This document shows, piece after piece, positions 7,751 through 16,069 of a DNA stretch of 40,835 nt. The position numbers and the translations under genes are program-made. Source of the DNA: DATCIH01 sp036507955. Its GTDB lineage: Bacteria; Bacillota; Clostridia; Clostridiales; Clostridiaceae. Location: positions 1-40,835 of the forward strand of contig DATCIH010000039.1 of NCBI GenBank assembly GCA_036507955.1. The letters are read 5' to 3'. Numbering within the stretch: position 1 is the stretch's first letter; each line of letters opens with the position of its first letter. Under the pieces are notes generated by a model that saw nothing but the letters and a program-made list of their open reading frames with translations, was not told where the DNA came from and did not search any database.

Positions 7751-8257
7751 ATGAGTGTTGTAAATTTAAACAAAAATACTGCAATAACGAATCCAACGAT
7801 AAATTCTTATAAAAGGTTAGTTCCAGGATATGAGGCACCAGTTTTAATAGCCTGGTCTCCAATTAATAGAAGTCCATTAATCAGGATACCAGCAGAAAGA
7901 GGCGCAGCAACCAGGATTGAGCTTAGAAGCCCGGATCCATCAGCAAATCCATATTTAGCTTTGGCTGCAACACTAAAAGCAGGTCTGGATGGCATTCAAA
8001 ATAAAATAGAACCAGTTCAGCAAGTAACAAGTAACGTATATGAAATGGATATTGTTGAGATTAAGGAAAAAGGGATTGAAAGATTACCTATTAATCTATA
8101 TGAAGCACTTGAAGAATTGTCAAAGGATGAGGTTATAAAATCTTCATTAGGGAAATATGCCTATAAAAGATTTGTTGAATCATCGTCTTATGAATTGAAT
8201 GAGTATTCCAAATATATCTCTCAGTGGGAAATTGATAGATATTTAAGAAGGTTTTAG
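7751..8257 (+). pseudogene. glnA: Glutamine synthetase type I, C-terminal fragment
   Basis: The intact enzyme makes glutamine from glutamate, ammonia and ATP as a dodecamer. Homology begins at 7778 (TAITNPTINSYKRLVPGYEAPV) and runs to the normal C-terminus, so about 160 of 440-450 residues remain. Still present are the active-site NPTxNSYKRLVPGYEAPV loop, the RSPLIRIPAERG segment and IELRSPDPSANPYLALA. The metal- and ATP-binding N-terminal part is missing and does not occur elsewhere in the window. The break lies at the right flank of the IS110 element. The reading frame is open from a GTG at 7697 and an ATG at 7751, but the codons before 7778 are not family sequence. An isolated fragment of this kind should be inactive. 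Confidence 0.88.
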
Positions 8258-8304
8258 CAAAGCCTTGAGTTATGCGATAAATTGTTTCTTTTCGGAGTGA
8301 TGTT

Positions 8305-8874
8305 ATGGATAATTATAAGATATTAGTTGCTGATAGTGACCGTAAAAATGGAGAAATGATTTGCACATTACTAATAGCAAGGGGGTATAAGGTTTATCAA
8401 GCACATGATAGTGGAGAAACTTTGCGAATAAGTAGAAGTTTGTTCCCTGATTTAGTTATTATAGATGTTAATCTCATAGGAGTTAATGCATTTAAAACTG
8501 CTAGAATACTGGAAGAAGATAAGGTTTCAAATGTTATATTTATTTCTAATAACGTTGATTCTGAATTTTATGAACAGCTGAAAAACATGAATATCTTTGC
8601 TTATGTAATTAAACCTATAATTCCTGAACAATTATATCAAACAGTAGAATTTAGTATAAATAATGTAAAGAAATTCAATGATCTTCAGCTTAAGATTATG
8701 AATCTCGAAATAGAATTAAAAAACAGAAAATTAATAGACAAAGCCAAAGGCATTGTCATGGAAAGATTAAAGGTTTCAGAGGATGAAGCTTATAAGTATT
8801 TAAGAAAAAAAAGTATGGATCTTTCCATGTCTATGTATAACTTATCAGTCACCATTATAAAAAAGTATGGATAG
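8305..8874 (+). CDS. ANTAR-domain response regulator (NitR-like antiterminator)
   Basis: A 189-residue regulator with an N-terminal receiver-like domain (about 1-120; phosphoacceptor-like aspartate in FPDLVIIDVNLIG, conserved lysine in AYVIKPI). A coiled linker leads to a C-terminal ANTAR RNA-binding domain (about 130-189; LIDKAKGIVMERLKVSEDEAYKYLRKKSM). ANTAR proteins bind paired stem-loops in nascent mRNA and prevent termination. In Clostridia a gene of this type (NitR) follows glnA and is linked to nitrogen control, which fits its place 47 bases after the glnA fragment. The start has CGGAGTGA upstream. Its regulation may have changed because the upstream gene was interrupted. Confidence 0.88.
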   Translation: MDNYKILVADSDRKNGEMICTLLIARGYKVYQAHDSGETLRISRSLFPDLVIIDVNLIGVNAFKTARILEEDKVSNVIFISNNVDSEFYEQLKNMNIFAYVIKPIIPEQLYQTVEFSINNVKKFNDLQLKIMNLEIELKNRKLIDKAKGIVMERLKVSEDEAYKYLRKKSMDLSMSMYNLSVTIIKKYG

Positions 8875-9022
8875 TTATGATAATTATTTATTTGAAAGCA
8901 TTGTATACGATTCCGAGATGGGATATACTTAATCCATCAAAATTCAATATAATTTGATATATTTACTATTTATGGGTAATATACTGTTTGTTTCACCTAA
9001 TTTATATTTTAGGAGGGAAATT

Positions 9023-10756
9023 ATGAATTTATTACGTAATGCAAAGGTGAGAACTAAATTATTTTTTATGACTGGTACATTTATCTGCTCGTTAATAATT
9101 GTGGGACTAATAGGCTATTATTATCTTCAAATATCAAATGACAAAATAAAGTACATGTACAATAGTAAACTGTTAGCGATCGAATACTTACAAGGAAGTC
9201 AGATAAATTATAATGCTTCAAATAGGGATTTATTTGAGTTGATGGTCACAACAGATATTAATCGTAAAAGTGAAATAGCTAAAGATATGAGTAGTGAAAA
9301 AGAATTGGTTATGAATTTTATTACGAGTTACACAAATACTAAACCTGATTCTCCAGAAGAAATTGATAACATGAAGCAGCTAAATGAAAATTTCTCTCAA
9401 GCGGATCAGATGAAGGTGGGTATTGTAAGTTTAGCTGAAATAAATATGAATACTGAGGCTTATTCAGTATATAATAAAAACTTAAGTCCAATAAATGAGA
9501 AAATCGAAAAGAATATCTCTTTTTTAGTAAATTATAATATTACCGAAGCGAAAAAACTTTATGAACAAAATCAAGCAGATTTCAATAGCGCACAACTTAT
9601 TATTTTAGCAATAATAGTATTTACACTTGTGTTAGGCTCATCCATAGCAATATTTATCATAAATTTGATTGTCAAACCTATAAAATCCTTTGTAGTTTAT
9701 ATTGGAAAGGTTGCTTTAGGTGATTTGAGTAAAGATACACTTAAAAAAGCTGCAGATGTAAAATTATATAAGGATGAGATAGGTAAATTGGGACATTCTA
9801 TAATTGATATGCGTGGTAATTTGTGGAAATTATTAACAAAGGTATCTGAAGCTACAGAACTAATAGCTTCTTCTTCCCAGCAGCTTAATGCAAATGCTGA
9901 AGAATCCTCAATGGGAATTGAAGCAACATCAAAAGCTGTTAATAAAATTGGAGAGGGTATCGAAACTCAGCTTAAGACCGTTTTGGAAACTTCTGATGTG
10001 ATTCAACAGATGTCAGGAATCACGGAGCAGGTTGCGACTAATACTGCAGATACTGCAAGAATTTCTGAGAAGACTCTTAATGCTACAAATGAAGGTGGAA
10101 AAGCAATCAAAACAGCAACGGAGCAAATGAACAATATAGAAGATATTGTTGGTAAGTTAGATGGAATAATAAAAGTTCTAGGAGCTAGGTCCAGTGAGAT
10201 AGGACAAATAGTTCAAGCAATTTCAGGTATTGCTGAACAGACTAATCTTTTGGCATTAAATGCAGCCATAGAAGCAGCAAGAGCTGGAGAACAAGGTAGA
10301 GGCTTTGCGGTAGTAGCATCGGAAGTAAGGAAGCTGGCAGAAAATTCAAAGAAATCAACTGAAGAAATAGCAACACTTATTGGTCAAATTCAACTTGATA
10401 CAGATAGTGCTATTACAGCAATGAATGCAGGAACTAATCAAGTAAGAATAGGTAAGGAAGTTGTAGATAAAGCTGGACAAGCATTTGGAGATATTACTAA
10501 ACTTGTTCAGGAGATAGCAAGTCAAATACAAGAAGTATCAACGGCAACTGATAATATTGCAGATGGAAGTCAACAAGTAGTTACATCAATCAATAAGGTG
10601 GACGAAATAAGTCAGGATGTTTCAAGACAATCTCAGAAAATAACAGAAAGCATTGAGGAGCAAACCTCCTCAATAAAGAATATAGCATCATCATCAGAGG
10701 GTTTAGCTAAAATTGGTGAGAGTTTGATGCTAGAAATATCTAAGTTTAAACTATAA
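9023..10756 (+). CDS. Methyl-accepting chemotaxis protein
   Basis: A 577-residue transmembrane chemoreceptor that signals to CheA/CheW. Order: TM1 (about 13-35), a mostly helical extracellular sensor of the four-helix-bundle type (36-190), TM2 (191-214), HAMP (215-270), then a long coiled-coil signalling domain. The conserved tip (IGQIVQAISGIAEQTNLLALNAAIEAARAGEQGRGFAVVASEVRKLAE in family terms, here about residues 393-440) is intact. The ATG at 9023 with AGGAGGG at 9011-9017 gives the right TM1; a longer reading from 8954 is not supported. The ligand is unknown. It stands alone, ends at a shared terminator, and implies motility. Confidence 0.93.
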   Translation: MNLLRNAKVRTKLFFMTGTFICSLIIVGLIGYYYLQISNDKIKYMYNSKLLAIEYLQGSQINYNASNRDLFELMVTTDINRKSEIAKDMSSEKELVMNFITSYTNTKPDSPEEIDNMKQLNENFSQADQMKVGIVSLAEINMNTEAYSVYNKNLSPINEKIEKNISFLVNYNITEAKKLYEQNQADFNSAQLIILAIIVFTLVLGSSIAIFIINLIVKPIKSFVVYIGKVALGDLSKDTLKKAADVKLYKDEIGKLGHSIIDMRGNLWKLLTKVSEATELIASSSQQLNANAEESSMGIEATSKAVNKIGEGIETQLKTVLETSDVIQQMSGITEQVATNTADTARISEKTLNATNEGGKAIKTATEQMNNIEDIVGKLDGIIKVLGARSSEIGQIVQAISGIAEQTNLLALNAAIEAARAGEQGRGFAVVASEVRKLAENSKKSTEEIATLIGQIQLDTDSAITAMNAGTNQVRIGKEVVDKAGQAFGDITKLVQEIASQIQEVSTATDNIADGSQQVVTSINKVDEISQDVSRQSQKITESIEEQTSSIKNIASSSEGLAKIGESLMLEISKFKL

Positions 10757-10767
10757 TTACACTAAAA

Positions 10768-10792
10768 AATGCCCAGCAATTTGCTGAGCATT
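10768..10792. terminator. Shared terminator between chemoreceptor and sugar operon
   Basis: A 12-base stem (10768-10779 with 10781-10792) has one mismatch on the plus strand that becomes a G-U pair on the minus strand. The minus-strand reading is followed by six T residues, so it mainly ends the convergent sugar operon and may also end the chemoreceptor message. Confidence 0.7.
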
Positions 10793-10797
10793 ACTTA

Positions 10798-11628
10798 TTA
10801 GATTCCAAGGCTGAGAAGGTAATCCCTGCTCATTTTAGCAGCTTCCATAGCAGGACGGCTTAGTGAACGATCTTGTTCAACAACAACAATGTCTGCTCCT
10901 GCGTCTTCAGCTGCAGCTAATATTGAAGGTATGTTCTGAATTCCATGACCAAGAGGTTTAAATTCAAAGCCTGAAGCCTCTCTGGATTGCTTTTTAGCCT
11001 TTCCAGAATTATCGATCAAGGCATAAACTGGACCACCATTAAAGTTAGCACATTTAAAGTCCTTAAGGTGTACGATAGGACTACGCCCAGTATATTTACG
11101 TACATAAGCCGCAGGATCATAACCGGCATAGCATACCCAGCAGGTATCTATTTCAGTTTGCAAAAAATCAGCTGGAACAGCTTCATAAAGACAATCTAAT
11201 AGGAATTTATCTTCAAAGGTTTCAAATTCAAAATCGTGATTATGATACACTAGCTGAATATCCTCCTTCTTAAGTAGCTTTCCAACCTGGGTAATCTCTT
11301 TCACTGTACTCACGAAAGCAGGTGTTCCTGCATGTTTAGCTTTATCCATCCAGGGTATTGCACAGTATTTAGCTCCAATTGTTTTAAGATATTCAACAGA
11401 TGCGGTTTCATCTGTAAGAAAAACCTCATAGCCTTGATGAACCGATACACAAGTTAAAGCATATTTGTCCAGTAATTCACGCATTTTATTAGCTGGAAAA
11501 TTATAGAATCCTGCAAACTCCACATAATCATAGCCAATTTCCTTAACCTTTTTAAGTGTAGCTTCCACATTTAAATCCATGTCTTCTCTAACAGAATATA
11601 GTTGCAGTGCAACTTTAAAATTTTTCAT
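10798..11628 (-). CDS. Sugar phosphate isomerase/epimerase, xylose isomerase-like TIM barrel
   Basis: A 276-residue cytoplasmic protein of the AP-endonuclease-2/xylose-isomerase-like fold. The LQLYSVRED N-terminus is typical of the sugar-epimerase-like branch common beside Gfo/Idh oxidoreductases. Candidate metal ligands are H129/H131 (YHNHDFEF), E159/D161 (TEIDTCW), H187 and D190 (HLKDF), and the glutamate of VVVEQD near the end. It is the last gene of the rpiB operon and starts with AGGAGGC before the ATG. It may isomerise or epimerise a keto-sugar made by the neighbouring dehydrogenases; the actual substrate is not shown. Confidence 0.82.
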   Translation of the reverse strand: MKNFKVALQLYSVREDMDLNVEATLKKVKEIGYDYVEFAGFYNFPANKMRELLDKYALTCVSVHQGYEVFLTDETASVEYLKTIGAKYCAIPWMDKAKHAGTPAFVSTVKEITQVGKLLKKEDIQLVYHNHDFEFETFEDKFLLDCLYEAVPADFLQTEIDTCWVCYAGYDPAAYVRKYTGRSPIVHLKDFKCANFNGGPVYALIDNSGKAKKQSREASGFEFKPLGHGIQNIPSILAAAEDAGADIVVVEQDRSLSRPAMEAAKMSRDYLLSLGI

Positions 11629-11680
11629 TTAAGCCTCCTAGATTTTAGAATTATAGTTAATTAAATAAACAAAACGAAAT

Positions 11681-12634
11681 TTAAGAGGAACAACGAACTA
11701 GAGCTTTGATGAATCCCTTTGGTTTCGTATTCATATCAGAATGAGCATTATCAAATTCTTCCATTGTATAAATTCTATTAGCAACACCTTTAAATTTCCA
11801 AAGGTCTTTTGAAAATAGGTCCATGGCATTTTGACAGCATTGGGTTTGGAAGTCCTCACGCCTTTCATGAGTGCTAATGGCAGTTAAAGCCTTCACATTC
11901 CACTGCTTGAAGTCAATGGTTCTGTCACAATCATTATGATATCCACCAATACCAAGTCTTCCATGAGCACAGGCCATATCTCCTGCCAAACGTAGAGCAC
12001 TTTCTGTTCCTGCAAACTCCATTACAAGTGGAAAGCCAGTAGTAAATATATTTTCAAATTTATCTAAGGTAAGCGTATAATTAGCTGGTAGCTCATTAGG
12101 AGCATAAACTTCAGTAGCTCCAAAGCGAAGAGCATTTTCTCTTGCCTCAAGACGAGGATCAACCACGATGATTCGCCCAGCACCTTTCAATTTAAATAGT
12201 GAGACCATTCCAAGACCCATATAGCCGGCGCCAACAACAACAACTGGATCACCGGGAACAAGAATTGGCATTTTGCTTGCCACACTTAGAAGGCAACTAA
12301 GAGGTTCTACAACAGAATCCTCGTCACAAACATTATCTGGCACATGAACGGTCAATTTTGAATTCATTATAATATACTCAGAGTATCCACCACCAAGTCC
12401 AGTCACACGGTCTCCAACTTTAAAGCCTTCCACGTTCTTGCCTATTTCTGCCACTATTCCAAAGGGTTCGTGGCCAAGTCTTTCTCCTTTTTTAGCCACT
12501 GTCCAAGGGAAATAGTCGGAGTGGCACACACCTGTATAAATTACTTTAACAAGCAATTCCCCCTCCTTAGGGAATGGTACCTCAATTTCAATAACTTTAC
12601 TCTTTGAAGGTCCTTCCATTATGATAGACTTCAT
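11681..12634 (-). CDS. Zinc-dependent MDR alcohol/polyol dehydrogenase
   Basis: A 317-residue medium-chain dehydrogenase, probably oxidising or reducing a sugar or polyol with NAD(P). Catalytic zinc ligands are C37 (GVCHSD) and H55-E56 (GHEPFG), with E110 (EPLSC) in the second-sphere position. The Rossmann motif VVGAGYMGLG follows. The loop carrying the four cysteines of the structural zinc is absent, making it shorter than the usual 340-350 residues. The ATG directly follows the TAA of the kinase-epimerase gene and uses an AAGGAGG inside that gene, so translation is coupled. The operon implies a role in allose or rare-sugar metabolism, but the substrate is inferred only from neighbours. Confidence 0.85.
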   Translation of the reverse strand: MKSIIMEGPSKSKVIEIEVPFPKEGELLVKVIYTGVCHSDYFPWTVAKKGERLGHEPFGIVAEIGKNVEGFKVGDRVTGLGGGYSEYIIMNSKLTVHVPDNVCDEDSVVEPLSCLLSVASKMPILVPGDPVVVVGAGYMGLGMVSLFKLKGAGRIIVVDPRLEARENALRFGATEVYAPNELPANYTLTLDKFENIFTTGFPLVMEFAGTESALRLAGDMACAHGRLGIGGYHNDCDRTIDFKQWNVKALTAISTHERREDFQTQCCQNAMDLFSKDLWKFKGVANRIYTMEEFDNAHSDMNTKPKGFIKALVRCSS

Positions 12635-14254
12635 TTATATTTCCTCCTTCATATTTGTATTAGTTTTATTTAATAATGCACGAAGCCTGTTGGTTCCTGC
12701 AATAATTCCCAATTGAGGATCGAATATACTGGAACTACCAGCTACAAAGGTGTCGGCACCTGCCGCATACATTTTAGGTACATTTTCATAGCTACAGTTA
12801 CCGTCAGCTTCGATTGCTATATTACAATAACCAAGGTCATCTAGGTATTTTCGGATGCGGGTGATTTTGTCCAAGGACTGAGGTATTAGCTTTTGTCCTG
12901 CAAAACCTGGGTTTACAGTCATAATAAGTATCATAGAAATATCATCTAGCAAATCACGGCAACACTCAATTGGAGTAGAAGGGTTAATTGCTAAAACTGC
13001 ATTTGCACCCTTTTCTTTTATCATCGATAATACACGTTGAACATGAGGAGTACTTTCCCAATGGACTGAAACCATATCGCCCTCTTTTATATTTAAAAGT
13101 GGAATGAATTTTTCTGGGTTCTCTACCATGAGGTGAATATCAAAAGGTAAGTTTGTAGCCTGTCTGATCGCATTTAAGAGCTCAATTGGTAGCATCAGAT
13201 TTGGTACAAAGTGGCCATCCATTATATCAAAATGAATATAGTCTATTTTCGCTTCCTCTAGCTTATACAAATCATTTTGTAAATAGAGCATATTGGCACA
13301 CATGATTGAAGCAGATATTCTTGGGGCCCTCTTACCTATAATATCAGATTGCAGCGCAGCTCCAATCATAGGAGCATCATCCCCAAGGGTAGCTTTTCCC
13401 ATATAAAAACCTTCACCGATAGATATATTGTAGCTGTGTTCATAGATATATTTCATTAGAGGCTCCAAGAAAAGCTCCTTTTGATTGCTCATCCCTCCAC
13501 TAAATAGTAAGGCATCTGGTGAGATAAGGTTTACAACTGAAACTAAAGCATTTCCCAGCATTTCCACAGCGTCGCCTAATATTTTAAGAGCGATTTCACT
13601 GCCACTTTGAGCCATATCGAAAACATCCTCTGCTGTGAGGTTACCGCCCTTTTCAGCCATTAATTCATTAGCTGTCATAGCCAAGCCTTTACCAGCAACG
13701 TAATTTTCCAAGCAGTCTTTTTTCCCGCAGCCACAGGGACGGCCATTAGAGGCAACAGGGATATGGCCTATTTCTCCAGCACTTCCTAAAATACCATCAA
13801 ATATATTGCCATTCATAACAATACCTGTACCAATACCAGTTCCAAGGGTTATGCACACTACTAACTTTTTTCCTTGGCCTGCTCCAGCAAGATACTCCCC
13901 AAAGGCAGCAGCTCGTGAATCTTGAACTAGCTTTGTTGGGATATGGGTAAGGCTTTCAAATTCCTTAGAACAATTTACATTTTCCCAATGAAGATTAGGA
14001 ACTTTAATTACTCTTTTACCATCTTGACTTACAGTTCCAGGCACACCCATACCGCAACTTTCAATCTGATTATAGGTAATAGTGTTAACTATAAGTAACT
14101 TATCCAAAACGTTTTTAATATAGGATAAAATATTTTTATATTCTAGATTTGCAGGAAGCTTTTCAGCATGCTTAAAAACAATTCTTTTGTTTTCATCGAT
14201 TATTCCAATATTAACCTTTGTGCCTCCTATATCAATACCAAGCTTATATGACAT
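12635..14254 (-). CDS. Fusion of ROK sugar kinase and AlsE-like sugar-phosphate 3-epimerase
   Basis: A 539-residue bifunctional protein. Residues 1-305 are a ROK kinase: ATP motif DIGGTK (8-13), catalytic D112, H164 and the zinc cysteines C174/C176/C181 in CGCGKKDCLE. Residues 312-520 are a ribulose-phosphate-3-epimerase-fold barrel with metal ligands H341, D343, H374 and D484. Details match D-allulose-6-phosphate 3-epimerase (AlsE) better than Rpe: S-x-M-C near the domain start where Rpe has S-I-L-S, MDGHFVPNL, TVNPGFAGQ, and DGNC where Rpe has DGGV. With RpiB just upstream (4 bases from its stop) the unit can phosphorylate D-allose, isomerise it and yield fructose-6-phosphate. Ribulose-5-phosphate activity remains possible. 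Confidence 0.88.
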   Translation of the reverse strand: MSYKLGIDIGGTKVNIGIIDENKRIVFKHAEKLPANLEYKNILSYIKNVLDKLLIVNTITYNQIESCGMGVPGTVSQDGKRVIKVPNLHWENVNCSKEFESLTHIPTKLVQDSRAAAFGEYLAGAGQGKKLVVCITLGTGIGTGIVMNGNIFDGILGSAGEIGHIPVASNGRPCGCGKKDCLENYVAGKGLAMTANELMAEKGGNLTAEDVFDMAQSGSEIALKILGDAVEMLGNALVSVVNLISPDALLFSGGMSNQKELFLEPLMKYIYEHSYNISIGEGFYMGKATLGDDAPMIGAALQSDIIGKRAPRISASIMCANMLYLQNDLYKLEEAKIDYIHFDIMDGHFVPNLMLPIELLNAIRQATNLPFDIHLMVENPEKFIPLLNIKEGDMVSVHWESTPHVQRVLSMIKEKGANAVLAINPSTPIECCRDLLDDISMILIMTVNPGFAGQKLIPQSLDKITRIRKYLDDLGYCNIAIEADGNCSYENVPKMYAAGADTFVAGSSSIFDPQLGIIAGTNRLRALLNKTNTNMKEEI

Positions 14255-14258
14255 TCTT

Positions 14259-14705
14259 TCACCCCCTTGAGTTTTCGATTTCGGTAATCATATCAATACG
14301 CTTCTGATGTCTACCACCTTCATATTCTGCTGCAAGAAACTCATCCACTATCATTTGTGCTAGAGCTCTTCCTACAACAAGAGCGCCAAAGGCTACTATA
14401 TTAGCATTGTTATGTTGCCTTGCAAGTCTTGCACTATAGGGTTCACTACAAACCACCGCTCGAATTCCGTGAACCTTATTTGCTGAGATAGAGATGCCTA
14501 CCCCTGTACCACAAATTAGAATCCCTTTGTCGCAACTACCGCATGCCACAGCTGCTGCTACCTTTTGCCCATAGATGGGATAATCAACCCGCTGGTCGCT
14601 AGCAGTTCCAAAATCTATTACCTCATAACCTTTGCTACCTAAATATTCAATAAAATATTGTTTTAAGGGAAAACCCATATGATCGCTTCCAATTGCAATT
14701 TTCAT
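14259..14705 (-). CDS. rpiB: RpiB/AlsB-type sugar-phosphate isomerase
   Basis: A 148-residue isomerase of the RpiB/LacAB family, which acts on ribose-5-phosphate and in several cases allose-6-phosphate. Conserved residues are D8-H9 (GSDHMG), C65 in the CGTGVGISISANK active-site loop, and H98-N99-N100 (RQHNNANI). The ATG at 14705 is chosen because GGAGG lies 7 bases upstream and the family begins MKIAIGSDH; the upstream ATG at 14723 has no site. It is the first gene of its operon, behind a strong promoter covered by a large palindrome. Linked to a ROK kinase and AlsE-like epimerase, it most likely converts allose-6-phosphate to allulose-6-phosphate. Confidence 0.92.
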   Translation of the reverse strand: MKIAIGSDHMGFPLKQYFIEYLGSKGYEVIDFGTASDQRVDYPIYGQKVAAAVACGSCDKGILICGTGVGISISANKVHGIRAVVCSEPYSARLARQHNNANIVAFGALVVGRALAQMIVDEFLAAEYEGGRHQKRIDMITEIENSRG

Positions 14706-14733
14706 AACATATCCTCCAATCAACTTAACTAAG

Positions 14734-14796
14734 TTATAAATTAAAAACGTTTTTAATTTATAATATAATTCTATACGACAAGATAATTCTTGTCAA
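14734..14796 (-). promoter_or_regulatory. rpiB operon promoter with 30-bp perfect palindromic operator
   Basis: On the minus strand TTGACA (14791-14796) is followed 17 bases later by TAGAAT (14768-14773), a near-consensus sigma-A promoter. Positions 14734-14763 form a perfect 30-bp palindrome: the arm TTATAAATTAAAAAC followed at once by its exact reverse complement, with AACGTT at the centre. It covers the transcription start region. An AAACGTTT-type core is typical of LacI-family operators, so repression by such a protein is likely; no LacI-family gene is in the window. Confidence 0.75.
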
Positions 14797-14815
14797 TATA
14801 GAATGGGTAAGAAAT

Positions 14816-16069
14816 TTATAGTTTTACAGCTTTTACAATTGTTTTTCCATCAGTCAATACTGTTTCTGCAGACCATTCATCTCCCTTAGATGCCACGCAA
14901 CCCTTTTGGATCCAAGTAGTTTCTCCAAACAGAAAAAAGGGTTCATCATAGCTCGTGTAGATATAATTACCATTTTGGTAGAAGTTTACATGATCGATTC
15001 TTTCAGGATGCTCTGCTGCAAGATGAATCCATCTCTCTCCATTAGTTTCAGTAGTAGCTTCTAAGCCTTGAAGATAGAATTGATCCTCAAAGGGTAATTC
15101 CAAAACCTCTATTCCTACAGATTTTGCCATTCTTCTAGCAAAGTAAAAGTCTTGTCCAGGTGTAATGCTCCAGTCGCAGGGTGGCTCTTGTTTTGTGAAA
15201 TTGTCATAGTGTCCCCAGGAAGTATGGGTAGCTTTTGCTATTTCGATTCTTGAGATACAAGGGGAATCCTCATTACAAATAACAGGCTTATTCCCTGAAA
15301 GTTTCTTAACCTTGCATATAAAATCAAAATACTCACCACGGGTTAGTCCATTGCCATGAACCAAAACGATATCACTTGAGTCAATCACCTCAGGGCTAAA
15401 GGTACCACCACCTCCGCTGGTACCCACAAGCATACCCCCGGATTCCTTTCTAGCAATTTCCATGAGAAGTTGAACACTCTCAGAAGAATTTATAAGTGGA
15501 TGGGGCTCCCAAGATGAAATATCATGCTCATTAGCTAGGTCAATAAACACATTTGTATAGGCGCCATTTTTTAAAAAATTGGCAGCTCTTCTAGTAGCCT
15601 TTACAATTGATTTTTCATCTTTTAACCTTAGAGTTTGGGACCAATAAAGAAAATTAACGATAACTACAATTCCTAAAGAGTCTGCTGCCCTGATGATTCT
15701 ATCCATCCTTTCAGCATAAGCTTCATCCAATTTAAGACCATCTTTACCAAACGGGTTGTTATCAATTGTTTTTACATCAACAGTAAATACTGGCCATCCC
15801 CCCTGAAAACCAACTGTAATGGCGCGAAGGCCATGTTTGTACCACTCAGGTAAAGCAGCTATGAGATCATCAGTATTCTTATTTGGATCAAAAATCTTTC
15901 CAAACCTATTAAACCGGGAACTATCATTTTTGTCATCAAAGACCCCTTGTATGAATCTGGAATTCATTAGTAAACCCTTTGAATTACCTGCTCCTGTAAT
16001 TTCGTCGTATACAATCCTTCCATTGATATAAAAATTTACTCCTCTAACATCTAGACATGTTTTTCCCAT
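14816..16069 (-). CDS. Clan GH-A-like glycoside hydrolase, cytoplasmic
   Basis: A 417-residue protein with features of a cellulase-like (beta/alpha)8 barrel. The GVNFYINGR opening resembles the start of many GH-A enzymes. N180-E181 (LANEHD) fits the acid/base Asn-Glu pair, and E267 in KPVICNEDSP fits the nucleophile at the end of strand 7. A C-terminal beta-rich tail of about 60 residues follows. No signal peptide is present, so it should act on imported oligosaccharides. The ATG at 16069 with GGAGGAG is used; it overlaps the end of the upstream oxidoreductase gene by 26 bases, indicating translational coupling. I cannot assign a GH family number. Confidence 0.75.
   Translation of the reverse strand: MGKTCLDVRGVNFYINGRIVYDEITGAGNSKGLLMNSRFIQGVFDDKNDSSRFNRFGKIFDPNKNTDDLIAALPEWYKHGLRAITVGFQGGWPVFTVDVKTIDNNPFGKDGLKLDEAYAERMDRIIRAADSLGIVVIVNFLYWSQTLRLKDEKSIVKATRRAANFLKNGAYTNVFIDLANEHDISSWEPHPLINSSESVQLLMEIARKESGGMLVGTSGGGGTFSPEVIDSSDIVLVHGNGLTRGEYFDFICKVKKLSGNKPVICNEDSPCISRIEIAKATHTSWGHYDNFTKQEPPCDWSITPGQDFYFARRMAKSVGIEVLELPFEDQFYLQGLEATTETNGERWIHLAAEHPERIDHVNFYQNGNYIYTSYDEPFFLFGETTWIQKGCVASKGDEWSAETVLTDGKTIVKAVKL

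Larger units (their letters stand above)
6090..7777 (+). mobile_element. IS110-family insertion sequence (edges approximate)
   Basis: The element is defined by its DEDD transposase plus noncoding flanks of about 235 bases on the left and up to 200 on the right. IS110-group elements lack terminal inverted repeats and make little or no target duplication, so the ends cannot be read directly. The right limit given is where glutamine synthetase homology begins (7778); the left limit follows the lipoprotein leader hairpin. The longer left flank fits the IS110 group, which encodes its bridge RNA upstream of the recombinase. Confidence 0.6.
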
